Of a DNA stretch of 64,000 nucleotides, positions 1 through 9,870 are shown in pieces (positions within the stretch are counted from its first letter, which is position 1; every line of letters begins with the position of its first letter). The DNA is from Thysanoteuthis rhombus (Eukaryota > Mollusca > Cephalopoda > Oegopsida > Thysanoteuthidae), in the NCBI GenBank assembly GCA_963457665.1, contig OY735233.1, positions 24,193,428-24,257,427 on the forward strand, in the 5' to 3' direction. The notes beneath the pieces were generated by a model, which saw only the letters and a program-made list of their open reading frames with translations, was not told the DNA's origin and searched no databases. The translations under genes were made by a program, and so were the position numbers.

Positions 1-255
1 ATTTTGGGTCATGCGAAACCTATTATTTGAAATGGCACAGGGATGTTTGGATTAATGACTCTCCCAAGAATACAAGCTCGAAACCGACATTAACAACCTC
101 AACTTGAAATCGACTTCACGTCACCGATTTCATTATCTGTGTGGCTGCAAACGGAGTAGAATCGATTTTAATCTTGCTGTCAAAAGAGTTCGAATCGCAC
201 CGAGAGCTTATTCTTTATTTTTCGATCTTCACTGTTGCCATAGATCGACGGCCTG

Positions 256-378
256 GCCAGAGCAAATGTTTAAAGTTTCAGCTCTTTGGCTCCGTTGGTG
301 CGAACTATACACGTGATACATGGCTGGTCAGCCGGGCACTCTGAAAAACTGAAAGAAAACCTATGTTGATAGTTCTCG
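256..378 (+). repeat. R1 interspersed repeat, 3' part only
   Basis: This matches the last ~120 bases of the R1 family, which recurs about 17 times in this window: 'AGCTC..TTGGTGCG', then a GTGATACAT block, then 'CTGAAAAACTGAAAGAAA' and 'CCTATGTTGATAGTT'. The first 255 bases of the window do not resemble R1, so the copy is 5' truncated or interrupted. It has no coding potential. Confidence 0.75.
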
Positions 379-448
379 TAAAAAAAGATGATGGGAAACA
401 ATAGTAAAGGATTGGTAATAATTCAACGAATAAAAGAATTAATAACAG

Positions 449-861
449 GTCCGGTTAGTCACTCAAAAGAAATCGTCTCATTAGCAACGTTTTTATTTGT
501 AGCATGCCGCGTTGGGAGTGATCAATTCAACAAATTTGGAAAAAGGGGAGACCAATGAATAAGTTACACCTTTAGTTTGTCTATAATCACTAAAAAGTTA
601 GAAAACGAACACAAAATTAGGCATCAGTTTTGCATGAACTTACACTGCCAATTGGACCCCCACTGGAAACCACGTGGGGGGATTTTAATGAAATCAAAAT
701 CTTTATATAAGACTTAATAAGGAGTAAACATTAAAAGTTTAAGCCTTATAGCTTCACTGGCGCAGCCTATATGCGTGATGCTGATATAGTCAGCCAGCCA
801 ACTTAAAAACTGCAAGAAATCTATATTGATAATTTTGTTAGTTTTTCTTGGCAGCTTCTAA
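449..861 (+). repeat. R1 interspersed repeat, near full length
   Basis: It starts with the family's 5' end (GGTCCGGTTAGTCACTCAA) and runs through the conserved GATCAATTCAA, GGGAGACCAATGAATAAGTT and CTTACACTGCCAATTGG blocks to the 3' end near 'CTTCTAAT'. The family consensus is about 460 bp, non-coding, and ends in short GACAGTTTT-type subrepeats. I define + as the orientation that begins GGTCTGGTTAGTCACTCAAT. A tRNA-like repeat (S4) follows directly. Confidence 0.85.
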
Positions 862-1015
862 TGAAATATTTCAGCACAGGGACTAACACGGTAATGTTAT
901 TAAAAGATTCAACTAAAATTCGAACCCGCTCCGCTGATTTTACTACACTACTGTAGCTACCAACAGAAAGAAATCGATCGGAATCATGCAGCAATTTAGT
1001 CAGCTCAATTTGGCG
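862..1015 (-). repeat. tRNA-like repeat S4, copy 1
   Basis: It is similar over about 150 bases to 1778-1910. On the minus strand it carries a B-box-like GGGTTCGAATTTT preceded by AAAATCAGCGGAGC, which looks like the 3' half of a tRNA. Both copies lie immediately after an R1 3' end, so R1 end plus S4 may have been copied as one block. A degenerate tRNA-derived SINE head is the best reading; a chance resemblance is possible. Confidence 0.5.
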
Positions 1016-1654
1016 ACAGAGACAGTCTTGGAGAAATAAATAATGGAACATTTCTTAGCTTTTGTGTTGGCACCAACTATTATTATAGTGCCAGTAATAA
1101 CCCACAGGACAGAAAGAGCAAAGGGGGATCGTAAATAGCGAGTGTGCCGCTTGTTTTACAGTCTATTCTTTTAAAATCCATTGGCCCTGATGATAGCTAA
1201 AGTGTACTTTTGGCCTCGGGGGTATTTTTTTCCAAGCCTCTCCAAACTGGACTTGTAATTTGAAGAACGCTTTTGGTAATGTTGACTCCACAATCTTTAT
1301 GGTCTTCTGCTTCAGATGTTTCTGCGAACGCTGGGCTCTAGCAGCGGCAAAATACGTCTACTTAAAGTCATTTAAGCGTTTCAGTTATTAATGAACTATT
1401 TGAATTGAACGAAACGAACAGTATGCGCATGCCTGGAAGCTGACCAACAAGATTCTGGCATCGGTCGTGGCCAACTGTAAATTGGCTTTCTGTCAACACA
1501 CCAAATGTGTGAGGACGACCTCTGAAAATTCAGACATTACCCAGAGCTTATAAGTAAAGATTTGAAATTTGCTATCTTCAAGAAGAAAAAAAAAAGAAAC
1601 AAATTGAAATATACAATCATAAAAAAGAAAACTAGAATCAACTTTTTCAATAAT
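1016..1654. other. unassigned AT-rich sequence
   Basis: I see no gene, RNA or recognisable repeat here. The short frames lack any family resemblance. Confidence 0.6.
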
Positions 1655-1777
1655 ACGTGCACCATCCTTACGCCCATATCTCTTCGGGAGATACAGCCAG
1701 CCAGCCAATCTAAACACTGAAAGAAATCTATGTTGATAATTTTGTTGTTAGTTGTTTTGTTTTTTGCGGTTTCTAAT
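1655..1777 (+). repeat. R1 interspersed repeat, 3' part only
   Basis: It contains the R1 3' hallmarks: a GATACAGCCAGCCAGCCAA block, 'CACTGAAAGAAATCTATG' and a terminal 'GCGGTTTCTAAT'. The 5' portion is absent. It is followed directly by S4 copy 2, the same order as at 449-1015. Confidence 0.75.
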
Positions 1778-1910
1778 AACACGGGGACTAACACAAAAAT
1801 GTTACTGAAAGACTCAACTAGTATTCGAACCCTCTCCGCTGATTTTACTTACTTACTGTGACTACCTACGGAGAGAATCGGAATCATGCTGCAATTTAGT
1901 CAGCTCGAAT
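1778..1910 (-). repeat. tRNA-like repeat S4, copy 2
   Basis: This is similar to 862-1015. The minus strand shows AGCGGAGAGGGTTCGAAT, resembling a T-arm with an internal B box. The left half of a tRNA is not convincing, so it is probably an old tRNA-derived SINE rather than a tRNA gene. Confidence 0.5.
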
Positions 1911-2160
1911 CAGCTCATATCTCTTAGGGATTCCAAACGAAGTAGTAGTATTAGTTGCATTACTAGTTGTAATAGTAGTAACAAAAAGAAAACGAGGATG
2001 GTTCATCTGAAGGTCTGGGCTGAGTTTCATATCAATCCAACATGATGAAACTGAGACAGTTGATATTTAACAGACCAACCGACAAACTTGAGAGCGTCTA
2101 ATAGAGATGCGTGCATATATCTAAAAAGCAATGAATTCAAATATACAATCTTTGAAAAGA

Positions 2161-2465
2161 AACAAAAAACATCATCATCCTTTTAGCACCCGTCTTTAGA
2201 CACAGACTTTCCCCAGGCCTCGCTATCATGGATGTCGTGGAGGTAGTATTTTCTAAACTTGTCTTGTTGGTCACGCCGTCTAATTTTTTTTCCAGTCACA
2301 AATTCGCATATGATCTCAAGGAATCCACGTTGTAGTACATTGTGTCAAGCAGTTGACTTCTATCCTTGCAACATGAACATCAGAGTTTTCTAATGGTTTC
2401 TAAGATATCGCCAACATACTGTGTTTTATATCTTGTGATATCTCCATATGAGGTTGAGCATGATT
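2161..2465 (-). mobile_element. RTE-like LINE, 3' fragment
   Basis: The minus strand matches the 3' end of an RTE-type LINE seen 13 times in this window: the post-RT region encoding a (W)AGHVARM-DNRWTSRL-like segment, then a W..ELDKFRKYWL-like segment, the terminal 'GACGTTAAAAG' block and a (GAT)n tail (here a degenerate ATCATCATCC on the plus strand at 2168). The copy is 5' truncated, diverged and has no usable frame. Its 5' edge lies just left of the 34-bp minisatellite. Confidence 0.75.
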
Positions 2466-2498
2466 TGAAGAAAAAAACACAATGATAATCAGCATACA

Positions 2499-4708
2499 GG
2501 ATTATATCAAGTTGATACAAAGGAAATGAATGGCATTACATTATTGATAAAGAAGAACTGAGTGGAATTATATCATTCATACAAAAGAAATAAACGGGAT
2601 TATATCAAATGGTTGCAAGAGAAATGAATGGAATTATATTAAGTTGTATGGGATTACATTAAATTGATACAAGAAAGATAAATGGGTTTATATTGTGATT
2701 AAAAACTAAATCAATTAAATTATATTTAGTTAATACAAGAGAAATGAATGGGATCATATTGAATAGATAGGAAAGAAATGAATTGGATTATCTTGAGGTG
2801 ATACAAGAGAAATGAATGGGATTATTTTAGGTTAATACGAGAGAGATTAATAGGATTATATCGAGCTGATAAAAGAGATATGATTGGGATCATATCAGGT
2901 TCATACAAGAGAACTGAATGGGATTATCCTAAGTTGATTCAAGAGAAATGAATGGGATTATCTCAAGTTGATATAATAGAAATGAATGGGATTATTATAT
3001 AAAGTTGATACGAGAGAAGTGAATAAGATTATATCAAATTGATACGAGAGAAGTGAATGAAATTGTATTAAGTTGATACGAGAGAAATGAATGAGATTAT
3101 ATTAAGTTGATACGAGAGATATGAATGAGATTATATTAAGTTGATACGAGAGGAATGAATGAGATTATATTAAGTTGATACGAGAGATATGAATGAGATT
3201 ATATTAAGTTGATACGAGAAAAATGAATGAGATTATATTAAGTTGATACGAGAGATATGAATGAGATTATATCAAATTGATACGAGAGAAGTGAATGAGA
3301 TTATATTAAGTTGATACGAGAGAAATGAATGAGATTATATCAAATTGATACGAGAGAAATGAATGAGATTATATTAAGTTGATACGAGAGAAATGAATGA
3401 GATTATATTAAGTTGATACGACAGATATGAATGAGATTATATTTAGTTGATACGAGAGAAATGAATGAGACTATATCAAATTGATTCGAGAGAAGTGAAT
3501 GAGATTATATTAAGTTGATTCGAGAGAAGTGAATGAGATTATATTAAGTTGATTCGAGAGAAGTGAATGAGATTATATTAAGTTGATACGAGAGAAGTGA
3601 ATGAGATTATATCAAATTGATACGAGAGAAATGAATGAGATTATATCAAATTGATTCGAGAGAAGTGAATGAGATTATATTAAGTTGATTCGAGAGAAGT
3701 GAATGAGACTATATTGAGTTGATTCGAGAGAAGTGAATGAGATTATATCAAATTGATTCGAGAGAAGTGAATGAGATTATATTAAGTTGATACGAGAAAA
3801 ATGAATGAGATTATATTAAGTTGATACAAGAGATATGAATGAGATTATATTAAGTTGATACGAGAGAAATGAATGAGATTATATTAAGTTGATACGAGAA
3901 AAATGAATGAAATTATATTAAGTTGATACGAGAGAAATGAATGAGAATATATTAAGTTGATACGAGAGAAATGAATGAGATTATATTAAATTGATACGAG
4001 AGAAATGAATGAGATTATATTTAGTTGATTCGAGAGAAGTGGATGAGATTATATTAAGTTGATACGAGAGAAATGAATGAGATTATATTGAGTTGATACG
4101 AGAGATATGAATGAGATTATATCAAATTGATACGAGAGAAATGAATGAGATTATATTAAATTGATACGAGAAAAATGAATGAGATTATATTAAATTGATA
4201 CGAGAGATATGAATGAGATTATATCAAATTGATACGAGAGAAGTGAATGAGATTATATTAAGTTGATACGAGAGAAATGAATGAGATTATATCAAATTGA
4301 TACGAGAGAAATGAATGAGATTATATTAAGTTGATACGAGAGAAATGAATGAGATTATATTAAGTTGATACGAGAGATATGAATGAGATTATATTTAGTT
4401 GATACGAGAGAAATGAATGAGATTATATCAAATTGATTCGAGAGAAGTGAATGAGATTATATTAAGTTGATTCGAGAGAAGTGAATGAGATTATATTAAG
4501 TTGATTCGAGAGAAGTGAATGAGATTATATTAAGTTGATACGAGAGATATGAATGAGATTATATTAAGTTGATACGAGAAAAATGAATGAAATTATATTA
4601 AGTTGATACGAGAGAAATGAATGAGAATATATTAAGTTGATACGAGAGAAATGAATGAGATTATATTAAATTGATACGAGAGAAATGAATGAGATTATAT
4701 CAAGTTAG
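2499..4708. repeat. 34-bp minisatellite with higher-order structure
   Basis: About 65 tandem units of 34 bp. A typical unit reads TTGATACGAGAGAAATGAAT followed by GAGATTATATTAAG. Variant units differ at a few diagnostic places: ATCAAA versus ATTAAG, GATTCG versus GATACG, GAAGTG versus GAAATG, GATATG. The left ~500 bases are diverged and the centre and right are homogeneous, ending abruptly near 4708. Blocks of variants recur: ~3250-3560 matches ~4202-4515 at an offset of 952 bases (28 units), and ~3880-4020 matches ~4560-4700 at 680 bases (20 units). The unit length is not a multiple of three and no frame stays open. Function unknown. Confidence 0.95.
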
Positions 4709-4968
4709 ATATTTGACTTCAAAGCGACTGCTGTTTAGGTTATGTAATAAAAATTCAAATAAATATCAAATTTAGTCTCCGTGATTCTTAATGAGTTTAA
4801 TATTATTTCGAATGTAAAAAGAAACTGGAAGAAACACTTGTGATTAATAATAACTACAAAAGTAAAAAAAAAACAACAAACTCTCAAATCGGGATTTCAA
4901 AGTTAATTTCTTCTTACATATGTCATTCTCCTGGACGGAGGCTCAAATAGTCTTTGAATTTGTAATGT

Positions 4969-5008
4969 TTTTCTTCTTCTTCTTCTTCTTCTTCTTTTTC
5001 TTCTTCTC

Positions 5009-5068
<60 letters not shown>
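4969..5068. repeat. (TTC)n then (ATT)n microsatellite
   Basis: About 40 bases of TTC repeats run into about 58 bases of ATT repeats. Read on the minus strand, the (AAT)n lies exactly at the 3' end of the R4-like LINE fragment that starts at 5069, so it is probably that element's tail. Confidence 0.9.
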
Positions 5069-6560
5069 TGCAATCTCACACCCGTTGCCTGATGGTAACT
5101 GCTGGAGTTTGAGTGACAGCAAGTCTCCTCAATTCTCCAGCCCTCCTCTCCTAGTACTCATAGGTCGCAGTAATTCTGCGATTTACAGTTTCACACCGGT
5201 TGCTCAGTGGATAACGCTGAAGCCCAGTGATAATGTCTCATCAGGTCTTCAGCTAACGTCTCCTCTCTCCTTCGCCTATCATGTCAGTGCAATATTTGAG
5301 TTTCCGCTTTCATTTCCCTTCCTCTGTTGGGTCACTATTGATAGTTAGCGTTGCAGTTCTTATATTTCTAGCACTTTCTTCAGTATCCGTGCTGTTCCCA
5401 GTAGTGCTGTGGTCTGTACAGTCTCAATCCTTCCCCTAATCCCGATCTCTTCCAGTCTCACCCTCAGCGTTTTGGGGACAGTTCCTAATGCGCCCACCAT
5501 GACCGGTACTACCCTGGCTTTCATGTTCCACATCTTCCTCAATTCTTTTGCTAGGTCCTGGTATTTTCCCCGTTTTTCACTCTCCTTCCTTTTTACTCTA
5601 TGGTCTGCAGGTACAGCCACGTCCACTATTTGGCAGGTCTTCCTTTTTTGTCTACAATTACCAAGTCCGGTCTTCTTGCCTGGATGAGGTAGTCAGTTTG
5701 GAAGTCCCAGAGTAGTTTGTGGTTGTCATTCTCCAAAACTGCCTCTGGCTTGTGCTGATACCACTTTACCACATGGTTGAATCCCATTTGTTTGCTTAGT
5801 TCCCAGTGTATCATTGTTGCTACTCTATCGTGTCTATGCTTATACTCCTTATACGAGTTGACTACATTCACTAGTTATGTGGTTTACTGTCTCATCTCTT
5901 TCACCGCACATGCGGCATTTGCTGTTTGTCTGTTGTTCTGTCGATTTTTGCTTTTATGTAGTTTGTCCTTATACTTTTGTTTTGAGCTGCCATAATGAGC
6001 GATTCCGTTTCTCTCTTTAGGTTTCCTTTTCGTAACCACGTCCATGATTTCTCGTCTGCTACATCTTATATCTGCCTTTTAAACTTGCCATATATTTTCT
6101 TCTCTTCCCATCTTTCTTTTCTTGTTTGCTGTGCTATTCTATTGTTCTCTACTGTATTGTTTGTTGCGCTATCTCTCGCACTCTTAATGATTTCTTCGCT
6201 ATTCGTTTGCACATATCTTTCTAGGACTGCTTTAGCTCTCTGGACACAGTGCTCTATGCTGATGAGCCCCCTGCCACCTTCTTTTCTCTTAACGTATAGT
6301 CTTTCCATGTCATCTCTAGGGTGTAATGCTTTATGCATTGTCATAAGTTTCCTTGTTCGCCTATCCATTGATTGGAGTTCTTCCTTTGTCCATCCAAGGA
6401 ATGGTCCTGTATATCTAACTACTGACATAGCCCAAGTGTTCATTCCTTTTATTAGATTTCTGCTGTTTAATTTGGTCTCCAATATTTTCCTTATCCTTCT
6501 AAGGTACTCTCTCTTTATTTTCTCCTTCATCTCTTCCCGTTTTATCGTGTCACATTGCAA
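5069..6560 (-). mobile_element. R4/Dong-like LINE fragment A
   Basis: The minus strand encodes the C-terminal half of a site-specific-type (R4/Dong clade) LINE polyprotein. At 6560-6066 is the end of the reverse transcriptase: motifs INTWA-like 'MNTWAMSVVRYTGPFLGW', 'MDRRTRKLMTMHKALHPR' and 'LYVKRKEGGRGLISIEHC'. At about 5995-5626 come 'MAAQNK', 'YKHRHDRVATMIHWELSK' and 'WYQHKPEAVLEN..LLWDF'. At 5626-5360 comes 'YQDLAKELRKMWNMKARV..ALGTVP...TALLGTARILKKVL'. The last ~280 bases are 3' UTR, in which a ~118-base unit (CACCGGTTGCTCAGTGG-like) occurs twice. The 5' half (endonuclease, RT core) is absent and frames shift between segments, so it is a dead fragment. Confidence 0.9.
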
Positions 6561-7386
6561 TTTTACTCCAGTTGCTTGGTGGTCATTGCTGAAGGCTGAG
6601 TGACAGTAAGTCTTCTCATGTCTTCAGCTAACATCTCATCTCTCCCTCGCCTATAATACCAGTGCTGTGGTTCACATGTCCGCTTCCATTTTCCTTCCTC
6701 TGTTAGGCCACTGCGATCATTTAGTGTTGTAGACCTTATGTTTCTAGCACTTTCCTCAGTATCCGTGCAGTTCTTTGCAGTGCTGCGGTCTGTACAGTCT
6801 CAATCCTTCCTTTTAGCCCGAGCCCCTCCAGTTTCGCCCTCTGTGTCTAGGGACAGTTCCTAGTGCACCTATTATTACTGGTACTACCTTGACTTTCATG
6901 TTCCACATCTTCAGTTCTCTCGCTAGATCTTGGTAATTTTCCAGTTTTTCACTCTCTTTCCTCTTTACTATATGGTCTGCACGCACAGCCACGTCTATTA
7001 TTTGGCAGGTTTTCCTCTTCTTGTCTACGATTATCAAGTCCAGTCTTCTTGCCAGGATGAGGTGGTCAGTTTGGATGTCAAAGTTCCAGAGTAATTTGTG
7101 GTTTCCATTCTCCAGGGCTGTCTCCGGTTTGTGCTGGCTCTACTTTTCCGTATGGTTAAATCCCATTCGTTTACTCAGTTGCCAGTGTATCACTGTTGTT
7201 ACTCTATCGTGTCTGTGTTTATACTCTTTCTGGGCAAATTGACTACATTCACTAGTTATGTGGTGCACGATCTAGTCTCTTTCACCACACAGGCGGCACT
7301 CGCTGTTTGTCAGTGTTCTGTCGATTTTTGTTTTGATATAGTTTGTCCTGATGCATTTGTTTTGAGCTGCCATGATGGGCGATTCC
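6556..7386 (-). mobile_element. R4/Dong-like LINE fragment B
   Basis: This is a second copy of the same family, head-to-tail with fragment A. It encodes 'MIIVDKKRKTCQIIDVAV', 'ELKMWNMKVKVVPVIIGALG' and, further upstream, 'MAAQNKCIRTNYIKTKID' and a C-x2-C 'CRLCGERD' motif (the zinc-knuckle-like region of these proteins). The RT domain is missing. Its 3' UTR end lies within a few bases of fragment A's 5' edge with no AAT tail between, and its own 5' edge abuts the ATT array at 7387. It is several percent diverged from A. Confidence 0.88.
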
Positions 7387-7406
7387 ATTATTATTATTAT
7401 TATCAA

Positions 7407-7460
<54 letters not shown>

Positions 7461-7492
7461 CATTATTATTATTATTATTATTATCATCAAGT
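7387..7492. repeat. (ATT)n microsatellite
   Basis: About 105 bases of ATT repeats with a few interruptions. On the minus strand this is an (AAT)n array immediately upstream of LINE fragment B, consistent with insertion of B into the tail of an earlier copy or into a pre-existing array. Confidence 0.95.
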
Positions 7493-7944
7493 ATATTCAG
7501 TGCATTTTTCGATATTTCCAACATAAGTAAATAATAAAAGACAACTGATTCGTTATTGTTGCTCTGTTGCGCTAGACTTGCCTAAAATCAATTAAATAAC
7601 TATAACTGAGCAACATGAAAGAAAGCCTCTGTTCCTGGGTAATAAGTGTTATTTCCTTATTGATTATATGTAAAAAGCAAAGAAAATAGCCTTTATTCCC
7701 TTCTCTTGAAAAAAGATAAATTTCAAAATATCACTGTCCTGGTCGTAAAAGCAAAGCTGGTGGGGGAATAACGGCCATTCCGTTTTACACATAAGCAATT
7801 AGAAAATAAGACTCGCCACTCAAGAATAAACATCGAATTGAACGATGAAATATATATATATATCAGGTAAAGTAAAAGTTTCCAGCGAAAAACCAATTTT
7901 CTGAAACATGGAAGCAAAGGACTGGCTCTCAAACTTAGAACAAT
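7493..7944. other. unassigned AT-rich sequence
   Basis: It holds a short (TA)n run near 7850-7863. No gene or repeat is recognised. Confidence 0.6.
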
Positions 7945-8245
7945 TCAATGTTCATTGGACAGAATCATCACATGGAGATATCACAAGGCAGAACAGTATA
8001 TTATGGAAAAATAGTTAGAGATATCATTAGTTAACTGAAATGGCATCGGGTTGGTCATGTTGTAAGAATACCGGACAACCGCTGGATATCATGACTCACA
8101 TCGTGGATCATAAGAGATCATATGCAAAATAGTGGCTGGAAAAAAACAACTGGACAAGTGAGTATTGGCTTTGCAACGCACATGATAGAGAGACAGAATT
8201 GGGGAAAGGTCTCTGTCCAACGAAAGGCGTTTAAAAGCTGCTTCT
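7945..8245 (+). mobile_element. RTE-like LINE, 3' fragment
   Basis: A diverged copy of the RTE 3' region on the plus strand: 'CATGGAGATATCACAAGGC', 'GGTTGGTCATGTTGTAAG', 'GGACAACCGCTGGATATC' and the terminal 'GTCTCTGTCCAACGAAAG' block. The (GAT)n tail is missing. It is 5' truncated and multiply broken. Confidence 0.75.
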
Positions 8246-8650
8246 GCAGTTTCAAACTAGTAAATTTTTCACACACAATACACAGCTTTCTGCTCGCAAC
8301 TCTGGTGTGACCTTGGATCTGAGGAGGTCACTTCCGTTTCTGAATATAAAGTAAAGATTCCTGGAAGCCAAATTCCTCAGTAGTTCTCAACTAGGTCTCT
8401 TCGAAGTTTGAAAAAAACCTGAAAGCACAGATATACACGAATAAATAAAGAAGCCCTTATGTATAATATCTTTATTCTTTTTTCCCCCAACATATGGTTA
8501 TCTTTTTCTAAAAGAAATAGAGACCTTTATTAATATGAATCTCTCATGGATTACACAAGCAACATAAATGTAATGCATTTATTCCAGACCCTAATATAAT
8601 TCTGCTGCTGGTAATTTGATTAACTAGCATGATACATAATTTAGAGTATA
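8246..8650. other. unassigned AT-rich sequence
   Basis: No gene or recognisable repeat is visible. Confidence 0.6.
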
Positions 8651-8740
8651 AACACGGAATATTTGGAAGATCTTATGAACTGAAAAAAACCTGTCTAAAC
8701 CAGCAAGGAGAATGCATAAAGAAATGAATAGTAAGATAAG
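8651..8740 (+). repeat. long direct repeat flanking an R1 copy, left
   Basis: It aligns over ~88 bases with 9199-9287 on the other side of the R1 copy: shared TTGGAA..GATCT, TGAAAAA, CCTGTCTAAA, CAAG.GA and AATGAATA blocks. The two are diverged (roughly 75-80% by eye). This is either an unusually long target-site duplication or an R1 insertion into one unit of an older tandem duplication. Confidence 0.75.
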
Positions 8741-9198
8741 CAGGTCTGATAAGTCACTCAATAGAAACCGTCACGTGACCAACGTCTTTTAAAAAGTATA
8801 CTGTGTTGGGGATGATCAATCAAAAAATAGGGAAAAAGGGGATAAAACGATGTTACGCCTCTCGCCTCTCGTTGGGCAGTGATCACTAAAACAGCACTAA
8901 TTTTCAAAAAACAAAAAAAAAACAAAAAACAAAAAAAACAAAAAACAAATGTGTCAATGCTGTCAGACACAAACTAAGGGATCAAATTAGCATAAACTTT
9001 CATTGCAGATTGAACCCCCAAATAAAAACCGGTCCAGGGGAGGGGATTTTCGAACACAAACATGTCTATGTCTAAAGAGTAAATGTTAATATTTTTAGCT
9101 CCAGTGATATCGCCGGTACGGATGATACAGCCAGCCAGCCAGCCCTGCTTAAAAACTGAAGAAACCTTTGTTGACAGTTTCTGTTGACGGTTCTTAAT
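8741..9198 (+). repeat. R1 interspersed repeat, full length
   Basis: It is complete from CAGGTCTGATAAGTCACTCA to the 3' GACAGTTTCTGTTGACGG end. It has the internal GGGATGATCAATCAA, an A-rich stretch (8895-8945), GGGATCAAATTAGCATAAAC and GATACAGCCAGCCAGCCAGC blocks. Its ends are fixed by the flanking ~88-base direct repeats. It is non-coding. Confidence 0.88.
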
Positions 9199-9287
9199 AA
9201 ACCTGAATCATTGGAAAGATCTCATGCAGTGAAAAACCTGTCTAAAGTAACAAGAGACAAAGGGTAAAGGAATGAATATATGAATAA
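9199..9287 (+). repeat. long direct repeat flanking an R1 copy, right
   Basis: The partner of 8651-8740. It begins directly after the R1 3' end. Confidence 0.75.
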
Positions 9288-9745
9288 ATTTGAATGGCAT
9301 GAATGAATTGCCATCGTTATACCTCTACAAGCAATGGGACGTCCTCTCAAGGGCACATGCCCGGGCGAAGCGTATGAAGATCCTGGAATACCCAGTCATA
9401 AGAATCCCTCTCTAACCTTTGCTGATGTATTCAAGAGAAAAGGAGAGAACGATATGTCTGGTATTGGCCTGGCTGCAGGAGCTGCCGGAAGGATGTCAAA
9501 TTAGAGGTCAAGCTGCATAGGGGGGAGGCTTAACTTTGTTAGTTTTTTTTTTCTAAATCGGAGATGTCCTTCTCCTAGACTGATTGCTCCCAAAAGCTAG
9601 AAAGCCCTATCAACGTTATTTTTTTCCATAATTAGGGAAGGAGAGATGGATTCATGTCTTTCTCAAGGGATTTGAAATTTAAGAATATGCCACAAACATT
9701 GGACCAGTTACCGATGCATAGGCGCCAAAGAGGATCTCTGACTAA
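9288..9745. other. unassigned sequence, locally GC-richer
   Basis: The stretch 9300-9520 is less AT-rich than its surroundings. I cannot place it in a family, and its frames are interrupted. It directly precedes the 5S-like sequence and could be part of the same composite repeat. Confidence 0.5.
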
Positions 9746-9870
9746 GCCCGATGGTACAGCTTCATTGCATCAGATACACTGACTATCGTACGATCACCGA
9801 AGTTAAGCAACCTAGAGCTCAATCAGTATCTGGATGGGTGTCCAACTGAGCATCCCGGATGCCGTAAGCA
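9746..9870 (+). pseudogene. 5S rRNA-like sequence (pseudogene or 5S-derived SINE)
   Basis: It aligns along most of the ~120-nt eukaryotic 5S rRNA. The core 'CGATCACCGAAGTTAAGCAA' is identical to the conserved 5S internal promoter region (box A), and 'CAGTATCTGGATGGGTG' matches the box C region. The flanks 'GCCCGATGGTACAGC' and 'CATCCCGGATGCCGTAAGC' correspond to the ends of 5S but do not pair well. The divergence rules out a functional gene. A second, independently diverged 5S-like sequence at 53318 suggests dispersal, as with 5S-derived (SINE3-type) elements. Confidence 0.8.

Noticed and set aside
2499-4708. CRISPR-like array of short repeats
   Set aside because: The units are contiguous 34-mers without unique spacers, in an animal genome.
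4920-5348. 142-codon Phe/Leu-rich frame that looks like a membrane segment
   Set aside because: It reads through (TTC)n and (ATT)n and then antisense to the R4-like LINE 3' UTR.
5995-6603. 202-codon plus-strand frame rich in hydrophobic residues
   Set aside because: Antisense shadow of the R4-like reverse-transcriptase fragment, whose minus-strand frame has clear family motifs.
7282-7524. Poly-Asn frame resembling a prion-like domain
   Set aside because: It is the (ATT)n microsatellite read in another frame.
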